DNA of 64,000 bases, taken from assembly GCA_004017535.1 (NCBI GenBank), contig SAJS01000004.1:62001-126000 (forward strand), given 5' to 3'. Positions within the stretch are counted from its first letter, which is position 1. Each line of letters starts with the position of its first letter. Positions 57,445 through 64,000 of this stretch are shown piece after piece. The notes under the pieces are model-generated. The model was not told where the DNA came from. It worked only from the letters and a program-made list of their open reading frames with translations, and ran no database searches. A program made the translations under genes and the position numbers. Source of the DNA: Mesorhizobium sp. (GTDB lineage: Bacteria > Pseudomonadota > Alphaproteobacteria > Rhizobiales > Rhizobiaceae).

Positions 57445-58572
57445 GTGTCCTTGCTCAGTACCTACACCAGCTATCAGTTGATTGCCAAAGATATTGGCAA
57501 GTCGATCGACCGCATTGAGCAGCAGCCGACGGTCGATCGCGATACCCAGTATTATCTGGCCAACATCACCAAGGTGAAATCGATCGACGATTTCGTCAAC
57601 AATGATCGCCTGTTCAAATATGCCATGAAGGCCTACGGGCTGGAGAACATGGACTATGCCAAGGCCTTCATGGTCAAGGCGCTGAAGGAAGGCGTTTCCG
57701 ATCCCGACAGCTTCGCCAACAAGCTGACCGACAAGCGCTACGCCCAGTTCGTCAGAGCTTTCAATTTTGCGGCGGATGGCGCCAATGCGACCGTCTACAA
57801 CCCGGCGCAGCAGCTGGTGACGAAGAACTACGCCGTCCAGGCCCAGATCGCCGGCCTCGACCCGAATTCGGACTATGTGAAGGGCGAGACGACCTATTAT
57901 CTGGCTAACATCACCAAGGTGAAATCGGTCGACGATCTGATGTCGAACGACCGGCTCTACACCTACGCGCTGGCCGCTTATGGGCTGGATTCGGCAACCG
58001 AGGACAAGGACCTGATCAAGTCGGTCCTGCAAGGCGGCGTGCACGATCCCGACAGCGTCGCCAACCAGCAGACCAACAAGGCCTATGCCGGGCTGGCCTC
58101 GGCCTTCAACTTCGAGCAATACGGCGAAAAAGCCACCACCTATGTTCAGGCGCAGCAGCCGACCGTCGACATGTACATGCGCCAGACGCTGGAGGAGGAT
58201 GCCGGCAAGACCAACGAGGGCGTGCGGCTGGCGCTTTATTTCCAGCGCAAGGCCCCCGATATCACCAGCTGGTATGACGTGCTGGCCGACACCGCTCTGG
58301 CCAGCGTGGTGCGCACCGCGCTCGGCCTGCCCGATTCCTTCGCCACGGCCGATATCGACAAGCAGGCGCAGCTGTTCGGGCAGAAGCTCGACATCAAGGA
58401 TTTCACCGACCCCGAAAAGCTCAGCAAGTTCCTGACCCGCTTCACCAGCATGTACGAGATCGCCCACCCGACCTCGACAGCCGTGACGTCGGTCAGCGTG
58501 CTTTTCGCGCAGCCGACCACCGTCGGCATCTCCACCGATCTGATGCTGGCTATGCAGCAATTGAAGTTCTGA
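57445..58572 (+). CDS. DUF1217 domain flagellar-region protein
   Basis: A 375-residue protein with repeated DUF1217 units: residues about 35-110 and 150-225 share YYLANITKVKS and NDRL…YA…AYGL, and a third diverged unit follows. DUF1217 genes are common in rhizobial flagellar clusters but their role is unknown. The GTG at 57445 has its Shine-Dalgarno (GGAGG, 57439-57443) too close; a TTG at 57451 would be better spaced, so the N-terminus is uncertain by two residues. It opens the plus-strand operon that continues with flgF. Confidence 0.8.
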   Translation: MSLLSTYTSYQLIAKDIGKSIDRIEQQPTVDRDTQYYLANITKVKSIDDFVNNDRLFKYAMKAYGLENMDYAKAFMVKALKEGVSDPDSFANKLTDKRYAQFVRAFNFAADGANATVYNPAQQLVTKNYAVQAQIAGLDPNSDYVKGETTYYLANITKVKSVDDLMSNDRLYTYALAAYGLDSATEDKDLIKSVLQGGVHDPDSVANQQTNKAYAGLASAFNFEQYGEKATTYVQAQQPTVDMYMRQTLEEDAGKTNEGVRLALYFQRKAPDITSWYDVLADTALASVVRTALGLPDSFATADIDKQAQLFGQKLDIKDFTDPEKLSKFLTRFTSMYEIAHPTSTAVTSVSVLFAQPTTVGISTDLMLAMQQLKF

Positions 58573-58576
58573 GATC

Positions 58577-59299
58577 ATGCAGGACAGTCTTTACGTCGCC
58601 CTTTCCTCTCAGATCGCGCTCGAGCGCCGTCTCGACACCATTGCCGACAACGTCGCCAATGCCTCGACCATCGGCTTTCGCGCCACCGGCGTGAAGTTCG
58701 AGGACGTCGTCTCCGGCACGGGGCCAAGGTCGGTTTCCTTCGCATCCTCCGGGAAGACCTATCTTTCCGGCGCGCATGGCGCGCTGACCGAGACCGGCAA
58801 CCCATTTGACTTCGCCGTCCAGGGCGACGCATGGTTCGCCATCGATACGCCCGCCGGCACGGTGATGACGCGCGACGGCCGCTTCTCCATGAACGAGAAC
58901 GGCGAGCTGATGTCGATCGAAGGCTATCCCGTGCTGGACGGCGGCGGCGCTCCCATCCAGCTCGATCCACGCAACGGCCCGCCCAAGGCAGGCGCCGACG
59001 GCTCGCTCAGGCAGAACGACCAGCTGGTGGGCGCCATCGGTCTCTACAATTTCGACCCCGGCGAGAATTTCGTCCGCTACGGCAATTCGGGCATCGTTCC
59101 GGCGCGTACGCCCGAACCCGTCACCGACCGCTCCGACCTCGGTGTCGCACAAGGGTTTCTGGAAGAGTCGAACGTCAACCCGGTGCTGGAGATGACCCGG
59201 CTGATCCAAGTGCAGCGCGCTTTCGAGAACACGGCGGCGCTGATGCGGCAGACCGATTCCTCCACCGACGACGCCATCAAGACGCTCGGCTCGAAGTGA
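58577..59299 (+). CDS. flgF: Flagellar proximal rod protein FlgF
   Basis: A 240-residue rod protein. The N-terminal rod/hook motif (SSQIALERRLDTIADNVANA) and C-terminal helix (NVNPVLEMTRLIQVQRAFEN) are typical. It is exported by the flagellar type III system and has no signal peptide. It lies 4 bp after the DUF1217 gene and 4 bp before fliI. Confidence 0.95.
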   Translation: MQDSLYVALSSQIALERRLDTIADNVANASTIGFRATGVKFEDVVSGTGPRSVSFASSGKTYLSGAHGALTETGNPFDFAVQGDAWFAIDTPAGTVMTRDGRFSMNENGELMSIEGYPVLDGGGAPIQLDPRNGPPKAGADGSLRQNDQLVGAIGLYNFDPGENFVRYGNSGIVPARTPEPVTDRSDLGVAQGFLEESNVNPVLEMTRLIQVQRAFENTAALMRQTDSSTDDAIKTLGSK

Positions 59300-59303
59300 C
59301 GGT

Positions 59304-60710
59304 ATGACGACCGGGTCGTCCCTATTGCGCGCTTCCGAGAGCCCGGCCGATTCCGGAAGGGCGGACCGGCTGGCCGCGCTCGAACGCGTCTGGCGGCGGT
59401 TCGACGATCCGCAGGCGCTGCTTGCGCGCGGCGGCCGCCTCGCCGAGATATCGCCGACCCATTACAAGGTCCGCGGCCTGTCTGGAATTGCCAGGCTGGG
59501 CGACATCGTGGAGCAGCGCGGCAAGGCCGGCGCGCGACGCGGCGAGATCGTCAAGATCGGCAGCGACGAGGTGGTGATTGCGCCCTTCGAGCGCAGCGCC
59601 GATGCCGGTATCGGCGACGCGGTCTTTCGCCGCGGACCGCTCACGGTCACGCCGCATGTCTCCTGGCGCGGGCGTGCCATCGATGCCTTGACCCGCCCCA
59701 TTGACGGCGGTCCCGCGCTGATCCGGCCGAATGCCGCCGATGTCACGCATGGCGCGACGCCGGGCGCCTTGTCGCGCCAGCGCGTCGGCACCGGCTTTCT
59801 CACCGGGGTGCGGGTGATCGACATCTTCACCCCGCTCTGCTTCGGCCAGCGGCTAGGTATCTTCGCCGGTTCCGGCGTCGGCAAGTCGACTTTGCTTGCC
59901 ATGCTCGCCGGCGCCGAGGCCTTCGATACCGTGGTCGTGGCTCTGATCGGCGAGCGCGGCCGCGAGGTGCGCGAGTTCCTCGAGGATACGATCGGCGCCG
60001 AGAGCATGGCCAAGACCGTCGCCGTCGTCGCCACCAGCGACGAAAGCGCCATGATGCGCCGGCGTGCGCCCGACACCGCCATGTGCGTGGCCGAGCATTT
60101 CCGCGACCAGGGCCATCGCGTGCTCCTGGTGCTGGATTCCATCACCCGCTTCGCGCATGCGCTGCGTGAGGTTGCGACGGGAACCGGCGAGCCGCCGGTC
60201 GCGCGCGGCTATCCCGCCTCGGTCTTCACCGACCTGCCGAAGCTGCTCGAACGCGCCGGCCCGGGCGCCGAGGGAAAGGGCTCGATCACCGCCATCATTT
60301 CCGTGCTCGTCGACGGCGACGACCACAACGACCCGGTCGCCGATTCGGTGCGCGGCATCCTCGACGGCCATGTCGTCCTCGACCGCGCCCTTGCCGAGCA
60401 GGGCCGCTATCCGCCGGTCAATCCGCTGTCGTCCATCTCGCGCCTTGCCGACAAGGCCTGGAGCCCGGAACAGCGCACGCTGGTGACAAGGCTGAAATCG
60501 ATGATCGCGCGCTTCGAGGATACGCGCGACATCCGTCTTTTGGGCGCTTACCAAAGCGGCGCCGATGCCGAACTCGACAACGCGGTGCGCCAAGTGCCGC
60601 TGATCTACGAGGCGCTCACGCAATCGCCGAGGGACCGCGCGTCGGCCGATCCGTTCGCCGACCTCGCCCGCCATCTCAAGGGGAAGCTGAATGGCGATCA
60701 AGGAGACTGA
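59304..60710 (+). CDS. fliI: Flagellar export ATPase FliI
   Basis: A 468-residue ATPase of the F1-beta-like family that energises unfolding and export of flagellar subunits. Walker A is GSGVGKST (189-196), and a Walker B-like stretch (HRVLLVLDSITRFAHALREV) follows. Its last 20 bp overlap the next gene. Length is normal. Confidence 0.96.
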   Translation: MTTGSSLLRASESPADSGRADRLAALERVWRRFDDPQALLARGGRLAEISPTHYKVRGLSGIARLGDIVEQRGKAGARRGEIVKIGSDEVVIAPFERSADAGIGDAVFRRGPLTVTPHVSWRGRAIDALTRPIDGGPALIRPNAADVTHGATPGALSRQRVGTGFLTGVRVIDIFTPLCFGQRLGIFAGSGVGKSTLLAMLAGAEAFDTVVVALIGERGREVREFLEDTIGAESMAKTVAVVATSDESAMMRRRAPDTAMCVAEHFRDQGHRVLLVLDSITRFAHALREVATGTGEPPVARGYPASVFTDLPKLLERAGPGAEGKGSITAIISVLVDGDDHNDPVADSVRGILDGHVVLDRALAEQGRYPPVNPLSSISRLADKAWSPEQRTLVTRLKSMIARFEDTRDIRLLGAYQSGADAELDNAVRQVPLIYEALTQSPRDRASADPFADLARHLKGKLNGDQGD

Positions 60711-61479
60711 GCTCCAATATACCGAGCGCATGTTGCGCGACATGCTTGCCGAGGCCGAGGCGGCGGAAAGGGCCGAGGCCGACGCGGCGAGGATTGCCAG
60801 AGACCAAGCCGCGCGCGCCAAGACGCAGAAGGCGGCGGCACTTCTGACTAGAGCCGATAGGCCGCATCCGCCGCGGACATCCGCCGCCGGGATCGCCGAT
60901 GCCGCGCAGGCCAGCCGCGATTCCGTGCTCGACGGGCTTTTCCCGCGCGCCGAGTGGCCGGAGCCGCCGAAAGCCCAGTTCCCGCGCCTGGCCGACAGGA
61001 GCGCCGACCGCCGCAGCGATTTCGTCATCGCCGCGCTCGGAATCGCGCTCGGCCTCATCTGCGCGTTGTTCCCCTGGTACATCTTCTTCAACCAGGAGCA
61101 GTTCGGCGTCCAGACCATCACGTTCGGCGGCAGCGGCAGCAATTCCGGACGCGAGGGCGGTGGCGTTGTGGCTCAACGCAGCGGACCGCTGACGGCCAAG
61201 GACGTTCCCAATCCCGACATCGACCTGTTTGCGACCGGGACGGTGCAGGATGATCCCGACCTGCCGCCCGCCGACCAGCCCTTCCCCGCCGCCGCTTCCG
61301 AATTCAAGATGGTGCACGTCGCCAACGGCCGCGCCATGATCGAGGACGATACGGGTCTGTGGGTCGTTCAGCGCGGCTCCATCCTGCCGGATTCGAGCCG
61401 CGTCGCCTCGATCGAGCAGCGCGGCGGCAAGTGGGTGATCGTCACCAGCACCGACAAGGTGATCCAGCTCTCGAAGTAA
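60691..61479 (+). CDS. Uncharacterised one-membrane-segment protein in the fliI-flgB gap
   Basis: A 262-residue protein I do not recognise. Residues 1-60 form a charged helix rich in Glu, Ala and Arg, probably coiled coil. One membrane segment lies near residues 110-135 (ISS-free run VIAALGIALGLICALFPWYI), and a Pro/Gly-rich linker and an outer domain follow. It overlaps fliI by 20 bp and so is likely translated with it. It occupies the place where many bacteria have fliJ, but does not look like FliJ. A flagellar role is inferred from context alone. Confidence 0.7.
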   Translation: MAIKETELQYTERMLRDMLAEAEAAERAEADAARIARDQAARAKTQKAAALLTRADRPHPPRTSAAGIADAAQASRDSVLDGLFPRAEWPEPPKAQFPRLADRSADRRSDFVIAALGIALGLICALFPWYIFFNQEQFGVQTITFGGSGSNSGREGGGVVAQRSGPLTAKDVPNPDIDLFATGTVQDDPDLPPADQPFPAAASEFKMVHVANGRAMIEDDTGLWVVQRGSILPDSSRVASIEQRGGKWVIVTSTDKVIQLSK

Positions 61480-61567
61480 CCGAGCCCGGCCGTACAGCCC
61501 CTCCCCCGCGCAAGGTCCGCGCAAGACTGGCCGCCTAGTCTTGTGCGTACTTGTCCGGGAGATTGCC

Positions 61568-61948
61568 ATGGAACCCGTAAATCTTTTCGACCTTGCCACG
61601 CGGCAGTCGCAATGGCTGGCGGTGCGCCAGTCGGCGATTGCCTCCAACATCGCCAATGCCAACACGCCGGGCTATGCGGCCAATGATGTCGAGCCGTTCG
61701 AAAAGCTCCTCGACCGCACCGCGGTAAGGCTGGCTGCCACGCAGACGGGCCATCTTGGCACCGAGACCACCAATGCCGGCTTCACCGTGAAGCCGGAGGA
61801 TCCTGACGGCGCGATCATGCCGTCGAAGAACACCGTCGTTCTCGAGCAGGAGCTGATGAAGGCCGGCGAGGTTCGCCGCTCCTTCGAGCTCAACACGGCG
61901 ATCGTCAAGGCCTTCCATTCGATGATGACGATGGTGGTGAAGAGCTGA
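61568..61948 (+). CDS. flgB: Flagellar basal-body rod protein FlgB
   Basis: A 126-residue proximal rod protein. The start at 61568 follows GGGAGATTGCC. The N-terminal motif [20 protein letters not shown] and the C-terminal helix are those of FlgB. It is coupled to flgC with a 2-bp gap. Confidence 0.95.
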   Translation: MEPVNLFDLATRQSQWLAVRQSAIASNIANANTPGYAANDVEPFEKLLDRTAVRLAATQTGHLGTETTNAGFTVKPEDPDGAIMPSKNTVVLEQELMKAGEVRRSFELNTAIVKAFHSMMTMVVKS

Positions 61949-61950
61949 CC

Positions 61951-62367
61951 ATGGACGCCCTCACCGCAGCCCTCAAAGTCGCGGCATCCGGTCTTGGTGC
62001 CCAGTCGGAGCGCCTGCGCGTGGTCTCGGAAAACCTCGCCAACGCGCAGTCGACCGGCAGCACGCCCGGCGCCGATCCCTATCGCCGCAAGACGATCACC
62101 TTTCAGTCCGAGGTCGACCGCGCAACCGGCGGCTCGCTGGTGGAAGTGAGCGGCATCAATCGCGATCCTTCGGACTTTCCGATCGAATTCCAGCCCGGCA
62201 ACGAAGCCGCCGACGCCAAAGGGTACGTCAAGATGCCCAACGTCAACACATTGGTCGAGATGGCCGACATGAGCGAGGCGAACCGCTCCTATGAAGCCAA
62301 CCTGCAGGTCATCAAGCAGGCTCGCGATCTGATTTCCATGACCATCGACCTGATGAGGAACCAGTAA
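61951..62367 (+). CDS. flgC: Flagellar basal-body rod protein FlgC
   Basis: A 138-residue rod protein. It has the signature start ([20 protein letters not shown]) and the conserved C-terminal [20 protein letters not shown]. Its stop overlaps the fliE start (TAATG). Confidence 0.96.
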   Translation: MDALTAALKVAASGLGAQSERLRVVSENLANAQSTGSTPGADPYRRKTITFQSEVDRATGGSLVEVSGINRDPSDFPIEFQPGNEAADAKGYVKMPNVNTLVEMADMSEANRSYEANLQVIKQARDLISMTIDLMRNQ

Positions 62368-62696
62368 TGATCGGCGGTATCGGGGCAATACAATTCAAGA
62401 CGGCGGTTGACGGAGCCGAGACGGCGTCACCAAACCTCTTGCAGAGCGGCGCCGGGACGCAGGCCAGCGAAAGCATCGGCAGCAGCTTCGCCGACCTCCT
62501 CAGCCAGGCCGCGACGAAGACCGTCAACACGCTGCAGGGTGCCGAGCAGATGTCGATACAGGCGCTCAAGGGCGACGCCGACACCCGTCAGGTTGTCGAT
62601 GCGGTGCTGAGCGCCCAGCAGGCGCTGCAGACGACCATCGCCATCCGCGACAAGGTCGTCTCGGCTTACCTCGAAATCAGTCGCATGAGTATCTAG
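62367..62696 (+). CDS. fliE: Flagellar hook-basal body protein FliE
   Basis: A 109-residue adaptor between MS ring and rod. The C-terminal half ([20 protein letters not shown]) is typical. It sits in the conserved order flgB-flgC-fliE-flgG. Confidence 0.94.
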   Translation: MIGGIGAIQFKTAVDGAETASPNLLQSGAGTQASESIGSSFADLLSQAATKTVNTLQGAEQMSIQALKGDADTRQVVDAVLSAQQALQTTIAIRDKVVSAYLEISRMSI

Positions 62697-62706
62697 GAAC
62701 CGCGTC

Positions 62707-63495
62707 ATGAAAGCACTCGCCATCGCCGCCACCGGCATGAACGCCCAGCAGACCAACCTGGAAGTCATCGCCAACAACATCGCCAACATCAACACCACCG
62801 GCTACAAGCGGGCGCGGGCCGAATTCTCCGACCTGCTCTACCAGGTCGACCGCACGCAAGGCGTGCCCAACCGTTCCAACACCTCGCTGGTGCCGGAAGG
62901 CGTTTCGATCGGTCTTGGCGTCAAGACGACCGCCGTGCGCAACGTCCACACCCAGGGAGAGCTGGCCAGCACCGGCAACAGCTTCGACCTGGCATTGACC
63001 GGCAGGGGCTGGTTCCAGATCCAGGGCGCCGACGGCGGCACGCTCTACTCGCGCGCCGGCGCCTTCAACACCAACGCCACCGGGCAACTGGTGACCGTCG
63101 ACGGCGCCGAGGTCATTCCGGCCATCACCGTGCCGACCGACGCCGTCGAAGTGATCGTCAACAAGACCGGCCAGGTCTTTGCCCGTCTCCAGGGCCAGAC
63201 CAATCTCCAGCTGCTTGGCCAGCTTCAGATCGCCAATTTCGCCAACGAGGCGGGCCTGGCTCCGCTCGGCGACAACCTCTTCCAGGAAACGGCTGCCTCG
63301 GGCCCGGCCAATGTCGGCGTTCCGGGGGATCCCGGCTTCGCCACGATCCAGCAGGGTTATCTGGAATCATCCAACGTCGATCCGGTCAAAGAAATCACCG
63401 AGCTGATCTCGGCGCAGCGCGCCTATGAAATGAACTCCAAGGTCATCCAGGCCGCCGACGACATGGCCTCGGTTGTCTCCAAGAATATCAGGTAG
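62707..63495 (+). CDS. flgG: Flagellar distal rod protein FlgG
   Basis: A 262-residue distal rod protein. It starts with [20 protein letters not shown] and ends with the rod/hook C-terminal helix ([20 protein letters not shown]). It lies 10 bp after fliE; flgA follows 3 bp after its stop. Confidence 0.97.
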   Translation: MKALAIAATGMNAQQTNLEVIANNIANINTTGYKRARAEFSDLLYQVDRTQGVPNRSNTSLVPEGVSIGLGVKTTAVRNVHTQGELASTGNSFDLALTGRGWFQIQGADGGTLYSRAGAFNTNATGQLVTVDGAEVIPAITVPTDAVEVIVNKTGQVFARLQGQTNLQLLGQLQIANFANEAGLAPLGDNLFQETAASGPANVGVPGDPGFATIQQGYLESSNVDPVKEITELISAQRAYEMNSKVIQAADDMASVVSKNIR

Positions 63496-63498
63496 CGG

Positions 63499-64000
63499 AT
63501 GATGGCCGGGCCGATCTCCTCCGCATTTCGCCGCGCCGTGCTGGCCATCGCCCTGGTGGCCACCGGCACGCCGGCTATCGCGCAGGACACCACCGGCCAG
63601 TCGGCGAACCAGATCGCCGCCGGCCAGGCTGTCGGCGAGGCCGTGCTGATCCCCAACCGGGTCATCTATCCCGGTGAGACGATCGAATCCGCCTCGCTCA
63701 AGCAGGTGACGCTCATACCCGGCAAGCACAAGCCGGATGGCATGGCAACGCGCTCCGAGGAGCTTCAGGGCAAGGTCGCCAAGCGCACGCTTCTGCCCGG
63801 CCGCTACATCCCGGTGACCGCTATCCGCGACGCCTGGCTGGTCGAGCAGGGCGCTTCCGTGCAGGTCTATTTCACCGCCGGCGCGCTAACCATTTCGGCG
63901 GCCTGCGTCACGCTGCAGCCAGGCGCGGCCGGCGACCAGATCAAGATCCGCAACATCGACAGCGGCAAGATCATCTCCGGTACGGTGATGGCCGATGGCA
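63499..64000 (+). CDS. flgA: Flagella basal body P-ring formation protein FlgA (3' end outside the window)
   Basis: The first ~167 codons of a periplasmic chaperone for FlgI P-ring assembly. A signal peptide (about residues 10-30, RAVLAIALVATGTPAIAQ) and SAF-type beta-clip sequence (LLPGRYIPVTAIRDAWLVEQ) are visible. Two ATGs (63499 and 63502) are possible starts. The gene continues beyond the right edge, and no stop lies in the visible part. Confidence 0.9.
   Translation, partial: MMAGPISSAFRRAVLAIALVATGTPAIAQDTTGQSANQIAAGQAVGEAVLIPNRVIYPGETIESASLKQVTLIPGKHKPDGMATRSEELQGKVAKRTLLPGRYIPVTAIRDAWLVEQGASVQVYFTAGALTISAACVTLQPGAAGDQIKIRNIDSGKIISGTVMADG

Overview
The window is GC-rich (about 63% by eye), densely coded DNA typical of a rhizobial alphaproteobacterium. 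Gene content and order fit Mesorhizobium or a close relative: a visN-visR / flhB-fliG-fliN-fliM-motA / flgF-fliI-flgBC-fliE-flgG-flgA motility block, a heterotetrameric sarcosine oxidase operon, many ABC importers, and RIME-like intergenic repeats. I see no rRNA, tRNA, CRISPR array, insertion sequence or prophage. It reads as a chromosomal segment with many catabolic modules.

Layout. 1-3.8 kb: the end of a YgiQ-type radical SAM gene, an isolated and probably truncated HEPN-like gene, and an RsmB-type rRNA methyltransferase. 3.8-9.7 kb: a TetR regulator behind soxBDAG; soxA carries a one-base frameshift, and TGGACAC half-sites lie upstream of soxB. 9.7-13.7 kb: two short-chain dehydrogenases, a two-domain acetyltransferase, an unrecognised protein with a possible C-terminal helix-turn-helix, and a decayed copy of that protein's C-terminus. 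13.7-21.3 kb: a ROK repressor divergent from a sugar ABC operon that also encodes a two-SIS-domain protein and a PfkB kinase; a perfect palindrome lies between them. 21.3-25.9 kb: an ALDH7 dehydrogenase, an ECF42-like sigma factor with its YCII/DGPF partner, and topoisomerase IB. 25.9-28.5 kb: three glycosyltransferases in one operon. 28.5-35.3 kb: a transglutaminase / circularly permuted ATP-grasp-alpha-E / transglutaminase-DUF2126 operon with no known product. 35.4-40.0 kb: glutaryl-CoA dehydrogenase with a divergent LysR regulator, then Tex. 40.1-50.3 kb: a polyamine-type module with two class-C serine hydrolases, a four-component PotFGHI-like importer, a YtcJ-like amidohydrolase, a divergent TetR regulator and an acetylpolyamine amidohydrolase. 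50.7-64 kb: the VisNR regulators and flagellar genes, running off the right edge in flgA.

Working together. Sarcosine oxidase feeds one-carbon metabolism. ALDH7 (amaB) and GcdH are an upper and a lower step of lysine/pipecolate breakdown. The ROK-controlled operon imports a sugar derivative, probably phosphorylates it (PfkB) and isomerises or deglycates it (SIS). The polyamine block looks built to import polyamines or their conjugates and hydrolyse amide bonds. The flagellar half encodes the switch (FliG/M/N), export parts (FlhB, FliI), motor (MotA), proximal and distal rod (FlgB/C/F/G, FliE) and P-ring chaperone (FlgA). The least understood module is the ATP-grasp/alpha-E/transglutaminase operon.
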